Assembly: GCA_910576345.1 (NCBI GenBank)
Contig: CAJTIT010000001.1
Span: 124,001 to 188,000 of the forward strand
Origin: Erysipelotrichales bacterium
GTDB lineage: Bacteria > Bacillota_I > Bacilli_A > Erysipelotrichales > Erysipelotrichaceae
Length of the DNA stretch: 64,000 nucleotides
Direction of reading: 5' to 3'
How positions within the stretch are numbered: the stretch's first letter is position 1; each line of letters opens with the position of its first letter. Below the pieces are notes generated by a model. The model searched no databases and had not been told where the DNA came from. It saw nothing but the letters and a program-made list of their open reading frames with translations. The position numbers and the translations under genes were made by a program. Shown here one piece after another: positions 47,744-58,331 of this stretch.

Positions 47744-49408
47744 ATGAAATTAGCGAGTGACAAAGTATGTAAAGGAGATGCCTGCGCACCGCAGCGCTCC
47801 TTGTTCTATGCACTTGGTTTGACCGAAGAAGAAATCAATCGACCTCTTGTAGGCGTTGTGAGCGCACATTCTGAAATCGTACCCGGACATGCGCATTTGG
47901 ATAAGATCTGCGAAGCTGTAAAAGCAGGTGTACGTATGGCAGGAGGAACGCCGATCATGGTACCTGCGATCGGTGTCTGCGATGGCATTGCGATGGGACA
48001 TGTTGGTATGAAGTATTCGTTGGCATCACGAGAACTGATTGCGGACAGTGTAGAAACCATGGCAATGGCGCACGCTTTTGATGCGTTGGTACTGGTGCCA
48101 AACTGTGATAAGATCGTACCAGGCATGTTTATGGGGGCGTTGCGTGTCAATCTGCCTTCTATCATCATCAGCGGCGGCGCAATGTTGCCGGGAAATCATC
48201 ATGGCAAGGCTATGAGTCTTTCCACGATGTTTGAAGCAGTCGGTGCGAAGAAAGCAGGATTGATCGATGAAGCGGAATTGTCGTTCATTGAGCAGAATGC
48301 TTGTCCAAGTTGCGGCAGTTGTTCCGGTATGTTTACCGCAAATTCCATGAACTGCTTATGTGAAGCGATCGGTATGGCACTTCCTGGAAACGGTTGTATT
48401 CCGGCTGTGTATGCAGAACGCATCCAACTGGCGAAAAAAGCCGGTATGGCTATCATGGATTTATTGGAAAAGGATATTCGTCCACGCGATATCGTGAATG
48501 AGAAATCCATTCGCAATGCGCTTGCCTGTGATATGGCTTTGGGATGTTCCAGCAACTCTGTTTTGCATCTTTTGGCTATTGCACATGAAGCAAATGTGGA
48601 ATTGAATTTGAACATCATTAATGAAATCAGCGAAAAAACGCCGAATTTATGTCGTCTGGCACCGGCAGGTCCGGATCATATAGTCGATCTATATCATGCG
48701 GGTGGTGTTGCTGCCGTTATGAAGGAACTGGCCAAAAAAGATTTGATCGATACATCTCTTATGACTGTTACCACACACAGCGTAAAAGAAAATATCGCAA
48801 GCGCAGTCAATCTCAATACATCCATTATCAAGGATATTGACACGCCAAATTCTAAAACAGGCGGTATTGCCGTATTGTTTGGAAATCTTGCGCAGGAAGG
48901 TTGCGTGGTAAAACGTAGTGCGGTCGCAGAAAAAATGTTGACGCATTGCGGTCCTGCGCGTGTCTTTGACAGTGAAGAAGACGCAAACGAAGCCATTTAC
49001 GGTGGTAAAATCCAAAAAGGCGATGTTGTGGTTATTCGCTATGAAGGACCAAAAGGCGGACCGGGTATGCGTGAAATGTTGAACCCGACATCCGCATTGG
49101 CTGGAATGAAATTGGATGAGGATGTCGCATTGATTACTGATGGGCGTTTCTCAGGAGCGACCAGAGGTGCCGCAATTGGACATGTTTCTCCGGAAGCCGC
49201 AGCAGGTGGACTCATCGCATTGGTAGAGGAAGGCGATATGATATCCATCGACATACCAAAAGGATCCATTTCACTTTTGGTCGATGAAAGCGTATTAAAG
49301 GATCGTCAATCCAAATGGGTAAAACCGGAGCCAAAAATCAAGGAAGGATGGCTGAATCGTTATCAACGTATGGTCACTTCCGGCAGTAAAGGCGCCGTAC
49401 TCGAATAA
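47744..49408 (+). CDS. ilvD: Dihydroxy-acid dehydratase
   Basis: Encodes 554 aa. Iron-sulfur dehydratase, last shared step for Ile/Val. [15 protein letters not shown], the cluster motif [19 protein letters not shown] and [20 protein letters not shown] are typical. AAAGGAG at 47731-47737 selects ATG 47744 over 47738. No leu genes follow; a terminator does. Confidence 0.96.
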   Translation: MKLASDKVCKGDACAPQRSLFYALGLTEEEINRPLVGVVSAHSEIVPGHAHLDKICEAVKAGVRMAGGTPIMVPAIGVCDGIAMGHVGMKYSLASRELIADSVETMAMAHAFDALVLVPNCDKIVPGMFMGALRVNLPSIIISGGAMLPGNHHGKAMSLSTMFEAVGAKKAGLIDEAELSFIEQNACPSCGSCSGMFTANSMNCLCEAIGMALPGNGCIPAVYAERIQLAKKAGMAIMDLLEKDIRPRDIVNEKSIRNALACDMALGCSSNSVLHLLAIAHEANVELNLNIINEISEKTPNLCRLAPAGPDHIVDLYHAGGVAAVMKELAKKDLIDTSLMTVTTHSVKENIASAVNLNTSIIKDIDTPNSKTGGIAVLFGNLAQEGCVVKRSAVAEKMLTHCGPARVFDSEEDANEAIYGGKIQKGDVVVIRYEGPKGGPGMREMLNPTSALAGMKLDEDVALITDGRFSGATRGAAIGHVSPEAAAGGLIALVEEGDMISIDIPKGSISLLVDESVLKDRQSKWVKPEPKIKEGWLNRYQRMVTSGSKGAVLE

Positions 49409-49416
49409 CACAAGAA

Positions 49417-49447
49417 ACATTGGACATCAAAGTCTGATGTTTTTTTC
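49417..49447 (+). terminator. Terminator of the ilv operon
   Basis: ACATTGGAC / GTCTGATGT stem (with G-T pairs), T7. Confidence 0.85.
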
Positions 49448-49509
49448 TTGCTTTTTATGTTGTCTTGATGAATTTTATGTAGAAAACAATAGGGCAAGCG
49501 TAAGAAATG

Positions 49510-49518
49510 TGGTAAAAT
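49510..49518 (+). promoter_or_regulatory. Extended -10 promoter of polA
   Basis: TGGTAAAAT; -10 TAAAAT at 49513-49518; -35 weak. Confidence 0.5.
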
Positions 49519-49543
49519 AGTAGCGACTGTGAGGCAGAGAGTA

Positions 49544-52129
49544 ATGATGAAAAAAATGTTATTGATTGATGGAAACAACATGCTGTTCAAAGCGTATCAT
49601 GCGACAAACTATGGCAGAATCATGACCACCGGCAATGGTATTCCCACCAATGCGGTTTATGGATTCATCATGATGATTGAAAAAGCATTGACGATGATTG
49701 AACCTGATGTAGTACTGGTTGCCTGGGACAGCGGTAAACCAACGTTTCGTCATCAGATTTTTCAAGAATACAAAGGCACCAGAAAAGAAGTGGACAAAGA
49801 ATTGATTGTGCAAATGCCAATGGCCAGAGAATATTTGGATGCGGCCGGCATTCATCGTTTTGAATCCGATGGAATTGAAGCGGATGATATTATCGGAACC
49901 ATGGCAAAACGCTATATCGATTATCAAATTCATATCCTTTCCAGCGACAAAGATTTGTGGCAGTTGATCGATCCTACCACCAATGTGTATGTGATGAAGA
50001 AAGGTCTTTCCGAAATCGAAGTCATGGATGAAGCAAAACTGAAGGAAACCAAAGGCATTGTTCCTTCACAGATCATTGATTTGAAAGCATTGATGGGAGA
50101 TGCTTCTGATAATATCCCGGGTGTCAAAGGCGTTGGTGAGAAAACAGCTTTGAAACTTTTGGAAGATTACGAAACCGTAGATAACGTATATGAACATTTG
50201 GATGAAATCAAAGGCAAATTGAAAGAAAAACTGGAAAATGACAAAGAAATGGCATTTTTATCCAAACGTCTGGCAACGATCAAGACCGATTTGACACTTC
50301 CTTTTGTCGCTGATGAACTTACATTTGTAAGAGATGAGACAAAACTCCATGATTTTTATGTCAAATATGAAATGAACTCGTTTATAAAATCAACCGTACA
50401 GAAAAAAGCAGAAATCACTTTAACAAAAAGAACAGTGGAAAAAATCTCAAGTGATTTTTTATGTGATCATGCTATCATATGGGCAGACATTGATAATGAG
50501 ACATACTACGATGCGACACTATATGGCTTTGCGGTTGCACATGGACAGGAAGTAGAATATATTTCTTTACAAGATGCATACAACGATATGGATTTTTTGG
50601 ATTTTTTCAAACAAGACAACTATAAAATTACTTACGATGCCAAGAATCTATATCATGCGTTATACAAAGCGCATATACAGTGGCATCCTGTTTCATTTGA
50701 TGTACAGATCGCAGCGTTCCTGTTGGATGGTACGATTACTGATTATGCGAGACTTTTGGAATCGTATGATCTTGCTTGCGCTTATACAAAAGACGATGTA
50801 TATGGCAAAGCAGGCAAACCAAAACTGATCGATGAAGCACAGCGTATTGATTTTGTCTGTACACAATGCGGAAATATTGCCTCTATCGTAGAATCACTTC
50901 AACAACAATTGGAAGAAAAAGGGATGAAGAAGTTGTTTGAAACCATTGAAATGCCGCTTGTGGAAGTGTTGTTTGAAATGGAGAAAAACGGCGTTCATAC
51001 AGATTTAAAAGCATTGGCGGCCATTGCTTTACAGACCGATCAAAAACTGCAAGTCTTGTCCAAACAAATTTATGAGATTGCCGGCTATGAGTTCAATATC
51101 AATTCCCCGAAACAATTGGCTGCGGTATTATATGACGATCTTCATCTGAAAGCAGGTAAAAAGCGTAGTACGGCTGCGGACGTATTGGAAAAACTGATCC
51201 ATGCGCATCCCATCATTCCATTATTGTTGGAGCATCGTAAATATGCAAAACTGTATAGTACGTATGCGGTTGGATTGAGCAAGCATGTCAAAGCGGATGG
51301 AAAAATTCATACGACGTTCCATCAGACATTGACACAGACCGGACGTCTTTCCTCCAGTGAACCGAATTTACAGAATATATCGGTTAGAGATGAAGAAGGA
51401 AAAGAAATCCGCAAAGCGTTTGTTGCAAAACAAGGTCATCATTTGATGAGCGCTGATTATTCTCAGATTGAACTACGTATGTTGGCGCATATGGCAGATG
51501 AACATGAAATGATCGATGCATTCAATCATGGCATTGATATACATACCAAAACAGCGATGCAGATTTTTGATGTTGCACAAGATCAGGTGGATGCCAATAT
51601 GCGCAGAAGTGCAAAAACCGTAAACTTCGGCATTGTATATGGTCAAAGTGATTTTGGTTTAAGCGAACAGTTGGGAATCAGCCGCAAAGAAGCAAAAGAA
51701 TTTATCGATAAGTATTTTGCGTCTTATCCCAACATCAAGGGCTTTATGGAGGAAACGATACGTTTTTGTGAAGAACATGGCTATGTGAAAACGATGTTCG
51801 ATCGAAGAAGATATATCAAAGAAATCAAAGACAAGAATTACATGATAAGAGAATTTGGCAAGCGTGCTGCTATGAATGCGCCCATACAAGGCAGTGCAGC
51901 GGATTTGATCAAAGTGGCGATGATTTCTATTTATCAAACCATGAAAGAGAAACAAGTAAAAAGCAAAATGATATTACAAATTCATGATGAACTCATTTTT
52001 GAGGTTTTGGATGAAGAAATGCATACAATGAAAGAAATCGTGGAAAACGGCATGCAGCAAGCGATGAAACTAAAAGTGCCATTGATCGCAGAAGCAGCGT
52101 TTGGCATTAATTGGTACGAAGCAAAGTAG
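49544..52129 (+). CDS. polA: DNA polymerase I
   Basis: Encodes 861 aa. N-terminal 5' nuclease (LLIDGNNMLFKAYHA; GIEADDIIGTMA; DNIPGVKGVGEKTA). The middle 3'-5' exonuclease-like domain lacks a clear DxE site (IWADIDNETYYDATLYG), so proofreading is probably absent as in Bacillus. The polymerase domain has motif A DYSQIELRMLAH, motif B RRSAKTVNFGIVYGQSD and motif C IHDELIFEV. ATG 49544 taken; ATG 49547 is equally possible. mutM and coaE follow, as in Bacillus. Confidence 0.96.
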   Translation: MMKKMLLIDGNNMLFKAYHATNYGRIMTTGNGIPTNAVYGFIMMIEKALTMIEPDVVLVAWDSGKPTFRHQIFQEYKGTRKEVDKELIVQMPMAREYLDAAGIHRFESDGIEADDIIGTMAKRYIDYQIHILSSDKDLWQLIDPTTNVYVMKKGLSEIEVMDEAKLKETKGIVPSQIIDLKALMGDASDNIPGVKGVGEKTALKLLEDYETVDNVYEHLDEIKGKLKEKLENDKEMAFLSKRLATIKTDLTLPFVADELTFVRDETKLHDFYVKYEMNSFIKSTVQKKAEITLTKRTVEKISSDFLCDHAIIWADIDNETYYDATLYGFAVAHGQEVEYISLQDAYNDMDFLDFFKQDNYKITYDAKNLYHALYKAHIQWHPVSFDVQIAAFLLDGTITDYARLLESYDLACAYTKDDVYGKAGKPKLIDEAQRIDFVCTQCGNIASIVESLQQQLEEKGMKKLFETIEMPLVEVLFEMEKNGVHTDLKALAAIALQTDQKLQVLSKQIYEIAGYEFNINSPKQLAAVLYDDLHLKAGKKRSTAADVLEKLIHAHPIIPLLLEHRKYAKLYSTYAVGLSKHVKADGKIHTTFHQTLTQTGRLSSSEPNLQNISVRDEEGKEIRKAFVAKQGHHLMSADYSQIELRMLAHMADEHEMIDAFNHGIDIHTKTAMQIFDVAQDQVDANMRRSAKTVNFGIVYGQSDFGLSEQLGISRKEAKEFIDKYFASYPNIKGFMEETIRFCEEHGYVKTMFDRRRYIKEIKDKNYMIREFGKRAAMNAPIQGSAADLIKVAMISIYQTMKEKQVKSKMILQIHDELIFEVLDEEMHTMKEIVENGMQQAMKLKVPLIAEAAFGINWYEAK

Positions 52130-52138
52130 GTGAATCAA

Positions 52139-52972
52139 ATGCCTGAATTACCGGAAGTAGAAACGGTCTTAAGAACGCTGGAGTTTCAGCTTCAGCATCC
52201 ATGTATTCAAAATGTGGAAGTTTTCTGGCCGCGAATTATCGATGGAATGGATGTGCAATCGTTTCAAAATGCGTTAATTGGACAAACGATTACAGGTTAC
52301 AAGCGAACCGGCAAATATTTGATTTTTGAACTGGATGCGTTTTATCTTGTTTCCCATTTGCGTATGGAAGGAAAATTCTATGTACAAAACAAAGAAGATC
52401 CTTATGATGCAAAACATACACATTTGATCATACGATTTGCGAATGGAAAAGAACTGCGTTATCATGATACAAGAAAATTTGGGCGTATGTATCTTTATCC
52501 AAATACAGAAGATCTGTATAAGCAGAAAGCATTTGCCCACTGCGGCTATGATGTATTTGATGAACGTGTGACGCCTAAGTATTTGTATACACAGTTTCAC
52601 CATCGAAACATTGTGTTGAAACAGGCGCTGTTGGATCAAAGCACAATGGCAGGCATCGGTAATATTTACGCCAATGAAATCTGTTTTGCACTGCGACTTC
52701 ATCCGGAAACAAGAGTTTCACGCTTGCGTAAAAAGGATTTTGAACAACTGTTAGTGGAAACACGCCGTATTTTGACGCAAGCAATGGCTGCCGGTGGCAC
52801 GACGATTCGCTCTTATACATCTTCACTGGGTGTCGATGGTCGATTTCAATTATCGTTGTTGGTGCACGCAAGAGAGAATGAACCATGCAAGATTTGTCAA
52901 ACGCCAATTCAAAAGAAAATGGTCAAAGGCAGAGGTACGTATCTTTGCCCGCATTGTCAAAGGAAGAAATGA
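52139..52972 (+). CDS. mutM: Formamidopyrimidine-DNA glycosylase
   Basis: Encodes 277 aa. Removes 8-oxoguanine. It begins Met-PELPEVETV, and Pro2 is the catalytic amine after Met removal, which fixes ATG 52139. DQSTMAGIGNIYANEICF is the helix-2-turn-helix region; the C-terminal zinc finger CKICQTPIQ...CPHC is complete. Repairs oxidised DNA together with PolA encoded just before. Confidence 0.96.
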   Translation: MPELPEVETVLRTLEFQLQHPCIQNVEVFWPRIIDGMDVQSFQNALIGQTITGYKRTGKYLIFELDAFYLVSHLRMEGKFYVQNKEDPYDAKHTHLIIRFANGKELRYHDTRKFGRMYLYPNTEDLYKQKAFAHCGYDVFDERVTPKYLYTQFHHRNIVLKQALLDQSTMAGIGNIYANEICFALRLHPETRVSRLRKKDFEQLLVETRRILTQAMAAGGTTIRSYTSSLGVDGRFQLSLLVHARENEPCKICQTPIQKKMVKGRGTYLCPHCQRKK

Positions 52973-52973
52973 T

Positions 52974-53573
52974 ATGTTAAAAACGAAGAAAATTGGTTTG
53001 ACCGGTGTTATGGGGGCTGGTAAATCCAGTGTGATCAAACTGTTAAAAGAAATGCAGATACCGGTGGAAGATTGTGATCAAATCAATGCACAGCTGTTAT
53101 CGAAACAAGGAAAAGCCTATTCCCTTGTTGTACAAACGTTTGGCAATGAGATTTTGGATGAGAATGAAAATATTGATGCTCAAAAACTAAGTCATTTGAT
53201 ATTCGATCATCCTCTGTATAAGAAGCAACTGGAACAAATCGTGCATCCGCTTATCAAAACGGAAATTATAGAGCGATGTATTCAATGTACGTTTCCATTT
53301 ATCGTGATTGAAGTGCCATTGTTATTTGAAGTGAAATGGGAATCGTTTTTTGATGAAGTATGGGTAGTCAGCTGCGCCGAAGAAGTCTTGTTAAAGCGAT
53401 TGGAAACATATCGTCATGTAAAAAGAATTGAGGCAAAAAAGCGTTTGCGATATCAAATGCCGCAGAAAGAAAAATGTGAAAGAGCAGATGTTGTTTTCTA
53501 TAACGACAAAGGTTTTGAACATTTAAGAACACAGATTATGAAAGAAGTCAAACGATTGGAAAAAGAGGGATAG
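52974..53573 (+). CDS. coaE: Dephospho-CoA kinase
   Basis: Encodes 199 aa. Last step of CoA synthesis. P-loop GLTGVMGAGKSSVIKLL at residues 8-24, DCDQINAQLLSK, and IVIEVPLLFE. The frame is open inside mutM, but AAGGAAG at 52960-52966 and family length select ATG 52974, which follows the mutM stop by 1 bp. Confidence 0.93.
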   Translation: MLKTKKIGLTGVMGAGKSSVIKLLKEMQIPVEDCDQINAQLLSKQGKAYSLVVQTFGNEILDENENIDAQKLSHLIFDHPLYKKQLEQIVHPLIKTEIIERCIQCTFPFIVIEVPLLFEVKWESFFDEVWVVSCAEEVLLKRLETYRHVKRIEAKKRLRYQMPQKEKCERADVVFYNDKGFEHLRTQIMKEVKRLEKEG

Positions 53574-53574
53574 G

Positions 53575-54759
53575 ATGCTGAAAGAACAGGATCGGTTAAA
53601 ACTAGAGTGCGTCATGCATCTTCATGAAGCGGATATACAGGCGCTTCACTTGTTGTATGGACCATTGATTGGAGATGATGCATTGCTGTTGTATGGACAA
53701 TTATATGCGCTGCATCATATGCCATTCAAAATAAAAAATCATTTGTTGCTACATAAATTGAGGCAAATGTCTATGGAGCGTTTACAGCAAGCACGTATTG
53801 TATTGGAACAGTATTTGTTGCTCAAAACGTATTATCATGGTTCAAAAAATGAATATGTCTATGTATTGTGTGCACCAAAATCAGGCATGGATTTTTTGAA
53901 TCATGAAGTATTTGGCAGATTGTATTTGAAAGAAATGGGTAAACAAGTGTATGAGTATATGAAAAAGAATTTTTCACATACACTGGAACAAAAATCAGAG
54001 TACCAAGATATTACGACTTCGATGCGCAAACTTTTAAGTGATTGGAATGACAAAGAAGAAGAATCGTTTTCTACACTAAGACCGGATATCAAAGAAGTCA
54101 AGACCAATTTTCGTTTTGATTTGTTTTTGAATGGTTTATCCACGATGATTTTTCCTTTGAGTGAGCGCACCAAAGAAAATCTGACTTTTATCGCAGAAAA
54201 AGCAGATCTTTATGGCATTGATGAAAAAGAGATGCAGAAATTGGTTGGCAGAAGTATGGATCTTCGTCAAGATCGCTTGGATCAAAAAAAGCTGATTTCA
54301 TTGATTCAAAAATCCCATCAGGAGTATACAAAAGTATTGGACGATCCTTATGCGATGCCGCCGGTGCGTTTTCTGCAAGCTAAACAAAGAGGTATTGCCG
54401 TATCCAATGCGGACAAGAAATTAATCGATGATGTTTTGTCAGAGCGATATCAGTTGAAGCCGGAAGTCATCAATGTTTTAATTGAATATGTATTGGAACG
54501 ATGTCATCAGGAGTTCCGCAAATCGTATGTGGAAAAAGTCGCAGCGACATGGGTGCGTTTAGAAATTGACACAAAAGAAAAAGCGCTTTCTCATATTCAG
54601 GAAGAACCAAAAGAAAATACGTATGTACGTACAAAAAAAGAAAAGCAGCTACCAAAGTGGTTTCATGATCAGGACAGTGTGGAACAGGAACAAGAAGAAG
54701 ATATTGACGCGGAGAAGTTAATGGAGCGTTTAAGAAAGTTGGGTGAACAACATGGATAG
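53575..54759 (+). CDS. dnaB: Replication initiation/membrane attachment protein DnaB (Firmicutes type)
   Basis: Encodes 394 aa. Firmicutes DnaB helps DnaI load the replicative helicase. Weak early similarity, but the C-terminal DnaB_2/DnaD-like segment (LSERYQLKPEVINVLIEYVL, then YVEKVAATWVRLEIDTKEKA) is clear. It lies right before dnaI, as in Bacillus. nrdR, present between coaE and dnaB in Bacillus, is missing here. Starts 1 bp after coaE. Confidence 0.85.
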   Translation: MLKEQDRLKLECVMHLHEADIQALHLLYGPLIGDDALLLYGQLYALHHMPFKIKNHLLLHKLRQMSMERLQQARIVLEQYLLLKTYYHGSKNEYVYVLCAPKSGMDFLNHEVFGRLYLKEMGKQVYEYMKKNFSHTLEQKSEYQDITTSMRKLLSDWNDKEEESFSTLRPDIKEVKTNFRFDLFLNGLSTMIFPLSERTKENLTFIAEKADLYGIDEKEMQKLVGRSMDLRQDRLDQKKLISLIQKSHQEYTKVLDDPYAMPPVRFLQAKQRGIAVSNADKKLIDDVLSERYQLKPEVINVLIEYVLERCHQEFRKSYVEKVAATWVRLEIDTKEKALSHIQEEPKENTYVRTKKEKQLPKWFHDQDSVEQEQEEDIDAEKLMERLRKLGEQHG

Positions 54760-55666
54760 AATGGACATTGAATTTCCATTAAGTGAAGAGCAAAAGCAGT
54801 ACAAAGAGCGATTGTATAAAAAACTAATCAAAGATAAACATGTGAAAGCTTGGTTAAAAAAATATAAGTTGCCCAAAGATTTTATTTATGCGCATACAGG
54901 AAAGTTTTCGGATTGGCTGGAAGATGTGAAGAAATGTGATCAATGTCCTGGTTTAGCGTATTGTGCTCAACAAATACAAGGACATTATATGGATTTGTAC
55001 ATGGATGGTTTTTTATCAATGGGCATTCATCGCTGTGAGTATTATAAAGAACAGGAAACACAGCTTTCCCATGGTAAGTATTATGTGGAAACCAAATTAA
55101 GCAAAGAACAATTAATGATTGATTTAGAAAAATTAGAATTATCAAACGAAACAAAAAGCTATCTTTATACTGTAGAAAAAATCATAACATATTTAGAGAA
55201 TGAACAACCACAAAAAGGGTTATACTTATGGGGAAAACCAGGCGTAGGTAAATCCTTTTTGATGATCGGTGTCACAAATTATTATACCAAAAAACATGTT
55301 CGCTGTGCTTTTGTCAATGTGCCTACACTTATCAGTGATCTCAAAATGATGTTTCATGATCATGATGCAATGGAAAAAGTGCTTCGCACATTAAGAAATG
55401 TGGATATTTTGGCACTGGATGACATCGGTGGAGAGAGTGTTAGCGTATGGAGTCGTGAAGATGTGTTGTTGCCGCTTTTGGATCAGCGAATGGAACGCAA
55501 AAAACTGACGTTTTTTACCAGCAATTACAATATGGATGATTTAAAAGAGCGTTATTGCATGACCGCCAACAACCAAAGTGAACCGATGGCTGCGGAGCGT
55601 CTTTTGGAAAGAATCAGAACATTGGCAAAGGCAGAATTTGTAAAAGGTGAATCCAGAAGAAATTAA
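54752..55666 (+). CDS. dnaI: Primosomal helicase loader DnaI
   Basis: Encodes 304 aa. AAA+ loader of the replicative helicase. The N-terminal zinc fold (CDQCPGLAYC...H...C near residues 66-100) matches DnaI. Walker A is GKPGVGKSF near 164 and Walker B ILALDDIGGE near 223. Overlaps dnaB by 8 bp; ATG 54752 is preferred over GTG 54743. Confidence 0.93.
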   Translation: MDRMDIEFPLSEEQKQYKERLYKKLIKDKHVKAWLKKYKLPKDFIYAHTGKFSDWLEDVKKCDQCPGLAYCAQQIQGHYMDLYMDGFLSMGIHRCEYYKEQETQLSHGKYYVETKLSKEQLMIDLEKLELSNETKSYLYTVEKIITYLENEQPQKGLYLWGKPGVGKSFLMIGVTNYYTKKHVRCAFVNVPTLISDLKMMFHDHDAMEKVLRTLRNVDILALDDIGGESVSVWSREDVLLPLLDQRMERKKLTFFTSNYNMDDLKERYCMTANNQSEPMAAERLLERIRTLAKAEFVKGESRRN

Positions 55667-55669
55667 GGC

Positions 55670-55698
55670 TAGAAAAATTCATTATATAATAGTATAAT
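55670..55698 (+). promoter_or_regulatory. Promoter of pfkA-pyk
   Basis: TAGAAA (55670-55675), 17 bp, TATAAT (55693-55698). Confidence 0.55.
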
Positions 55699-55721
55699 GT
55701 TACAAGAATGGAGGAAATCTT

Positions 55722-56684
55722 ATGGTAAAACGTATTGGAGTTCTTACATCCGGTGGCGATGCACCGGGTATGAATGCGGCCATTCGTTCAGTGACACGTG
55801 TTGCCCTTAACAGCGGCATTGAAGTTTTTGGCGTCTATAACGGATATAAAGGTATGGTAGAAGGATATATCGAACCTTTGACAAAAGCAGGCGTTGGAGA
55901 TATCATTGATCGTGGCGGAACGGTATTGGGCTCTGCACGTTTGCCGGAATTCAAAGATGAGTCCGTTCGCATAAAAGCTGTAGAACAACTTCAGAAACGG
56001 GGAATAGAAGCAATCGTTGTGATTGGCGGCGATGGCAGCTATCGTGGAGCGCAGGCATTGACCGATATGGGAATCAATTGTATTGGGTTGCCGGGAACTA
56101 TCGATAACGATATCACATCCACTGATTTTACGATTGGTTTTGATACAGCATTAACGACGATTGTGGACGCAGTGGATAAGTTAAGAGATACATCCAGTTC
56201 TCATCATCGCTGTTCCATTGTCGAAGTCATGGGCAACCGCTGTGGAGATTTGGCTATTTGGTCAGGAATTGCCTGTGGCGCAGAAATTGTCTGTACATCA
56301 GAAACCGGTTTTGAAGAATCGGAGATCTTAGAACGCTTAAGAGATTTGGACTTGATTCGCAAAAAGGATCATGCGATTGTGATCATATCTGAAAAAATGA
56401 CGGATGTACATCAATTTGCTCGAAAAGTCTCTTTAAACACTGGATTTTCAGGACGCGCTACTGTTTTGGGACATGTTCAGCGTGGAGGATCGCCTACTCC
56501 TACTGATCGTGTACTGGCATCTCGAATGGGTGAAAAAGCAGTGGATTTGTTAATGCAGGGCATTGGTGGACAGTGTGTCGGCATTCGTGAAAACAAAATT
56601 GTTTCCACACCGATTGAAGAAGCGCTCAATACGCCGCGTTCTTCCAGAAAACAGCTTCAGAATTTATTTGATCGTCTTGTTTGA
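55722..56684 (+). CDS. pfkA: ATP-dependent 6-phosphofructokinase
   Basis: Encodes 320 aa. Commits fructose 6-phosphate to glycolysis. TSGGDAPGMNAAIRS, VIGGDGSYRGAQAL (ATP site) and LPGTIDNDI with catalytic Asp. The EVMGNRCGDLA and HVQRGGSPTPTDR segments bind substrate and effector. AGGAGG precedes the start. pyk follows, as in Bacillus. Confidence 0.97.
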   Translation: MVKRIGVLTSGGDAPGMNAAIRSVTRVALNSGIEVFGVYNGYKGMVEGYIEPLTKAGVGDIIDRGGTVLGSARLPEFKDESVRIKAVEQLQKRGIEAIVVIGGDGSYRGAQALTDMGINCIGLPGTIDNDITSTDFTIGFDTALTTIVDAVDKLRDTSSSHHRCSIVEVMGNRCGDLAIWSGIACGAEIVCTSETGFEESEILERLRDLDLIRKKDHAIVIISEKMTDVHQFARKVSLNTGFSGRATVLGHVQRGGSPTPTDRVLASRMGEKAVDLLMQGIGGQCVGIRENKIVSTPIEEALNTPRSSRKQLQNLFDRLV

Positions 56685-56719
56685 TGGATCGCTTTTGGTT
56701 GAAGAAAGGAACTACTTGC

Positions 56720-58138
56720 ATGGAAAAGAAAACGAAAATTATCTGTACGATTGGACCAGTATCGGAAAGCAAAGAAATGATGAAGAAACTGGTTGACAAC
56801 GGTATGAATATCATCCGTTTGAATTTCTCACACGGAGATTTTGAAGAACATGGAAATCGTATCAAAAACATACGTGAAGTTTGTAAAGAAACAGGAAAAA
56901 GCATTGCAATTTTACTAGACACAAAAGGTCCGGAAGTTCGTTTAGGTGAATTTGCGAACGGAAGTGAATCTTATGAAAAAGGTGATATCGTAACCATTGT
57001 ACGTGAAAAGATTCTGGGAACGAAAGAAAAATTCCATATCCAATGTCCGGAAATCTTTGATGATCTCCAAGTCAATGGAACCATTCTAGTGGATGATGGT
57101 AAATGTCGTATGACGGTCATTGATAAAAAAGATGGAGAACTCATTTGTCGTGTAGAAAATCCGCATGTGCTGAAAAGCAAAAAAGGCTGTAACCTTCCGG
57201 GTGTGAAGTTAAGCATGCCATTTGTTTCCGCTAAAGATGAAGCAGATATTCGCTTTGGTTGTCAACAAGGGATTGATTATATTGCCGCATCTTTTACAAG
57301 ACGTAAAGAAGATATTATGGAAATTCGCAAAATCCTTGCGGAAGAAGGTCGTGAAGATGTTCAGATTATTCCGAAAATTGAAAATCAAGAAGGATTTGAT
57401 AATCTGCGCGAGATTTTGGAAATTTCTGACGGGGTTATGGTTGCGCGCGGAGATTTAGGTGTCGATGTTTCCTTGGAATTGGTGCCAATTTATCAAAAGC
57501 AAATTATTCGTACTGCCAATGAAATGGGAAAACCGGTTGTGACGGCGACACATATGTTGGAAAGTATGCAAGGCAATCCACGTCCAACGCGTGCGGAAGC
57601 AAGCGATGTAGCAAACGCAATTTTGGATGGCACGGATGCGATTATGTTAAGTGGCGAGTCTGCAGCAGGTGATTATCCTATGGAAGCTGTACAAACAATG
57701 GTTAAAATCGCTACTGCGATTGAATCGCAGATTTATCCATATAAGGAAACATTGTACAAACAGATTTCAACTTCACAGCGTACAAGAAACGATGCCATAG
57801 GAATTTCTGTAGCCGATACTGCGATGGCATTGGATGTAGCAGCCATTGTTGCGTTTACGCAATCAGGTACAACCGCAAGAAGATTGGCAAAATTCAGACC
57901 CAAAGCGCCTATTATCGCCGTTACGTTCGATGATAAAACACAGCGCTCTCTGGCGCTGAATTGGGGAGTCATAACATATAAGTCCAATATTTCAAACAAC
58001 CAAAACAATGAATGTGAATTGGCAAGAACGATAGCAAAAGAATATGGAATCAAAGAGGGAGAAACGATTCTTGTGGTTGCCGGTTATCCTGTTGGATGCG
58101 GCGCAACCAATACTATGAAAATCATTGAAGTAAAATAA
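56720..58138 (+). CDS. pyk: Pyruvate kinase
   Basis: Encodes 472 aa. PEP + ADP to pyruvate. KIICTIGP at the start, MVARGDLGVD, and the signature KPVVTATHMLESM. It lacks the extra C-terminal PEP-utiliser domain of Bacillus Pyk (~585 aa). ATG 56720 follows AAAGGA; the frame upstream overlaps pfkA. Probably co-transcribed with pfkA. Confidence 0.96.
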   Translation: MEKKTKIICTIGPVSESKEMMKKLVDNGMNIIRLNFSHGDFEEHGNRIKNIREVCKETGKSIAILLDTKGPEVRLGEFANGSESYEKGDIVTIVREKILGTKEKFHIQCPEIFDDLQVNGTILVDDGKCRMTVIDKKDGELICRVENPHVLKSKKGCNLPGVKLSMPFVSAKDEADIRFGCQQGIDYIAASFTRRKEDIMEIRKILAEEGREDVQIIPKIENQEGFDNLREILEISDGVMVARGDLGVDVSLELVPIYQKQIIRTANEMGKPVVTATHMLESMQGNPRPTRAEASDVANAILDGTDAIMLSGESAAGDYPMEAVQTMVKIATAIESQIYPYKETLYKQISTSQRTRNDAIGISVADTAMALDVAAIVAFTQSGTTARRLAKFRPKAPIIAVTFDDKTQRSLALNWGVITYKSNISNNQNNECELARTIAKEYGIKEGETILVVAGYPVGCGATNTMKIIEVK

Positions 58139-58160
58139 AACACAGGCAACTGTGTTTTTA
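58138..58160 (+). terminator. Terminator after pyk
   Basis: AACACAG / CTGTGTT with 4-nt loop and T5. Confidence 0.85.
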
Positions 58161-58331
58161 CTTTATCATTTTTTCAATACAGGAAACAATTTCAATAAAA
58201 TGAATCTTTTGTTTACTGCTAAAATTACGATATGATCGAATAAGGTCTTGTTCATCTTTTGACGCAATGAAAAGATGATCAGAGCGATTTTTTATAGAGA
58301 AAATTTCATATGGACTAATATTCAATACAAT
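58158..58331 (-). pseudogene. C-terminal fragment of an XRE-type regulator
   Basis: Minus-strand frame reads LNISPYEIFSIKNRSDHLFI, then SKDEQDLIRSYRNFSSKQKI and ends VSCIEKMIK, stop. The LNISPYE piece followed by DEQxLIxxYRxxS is the usual end of XRE helix-turn-helix regulators. The N-terminal DNA-binding part is missing; the fragment is cut exactly at the border of the FIVAR repeat (58332). Confidence 0.6.
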
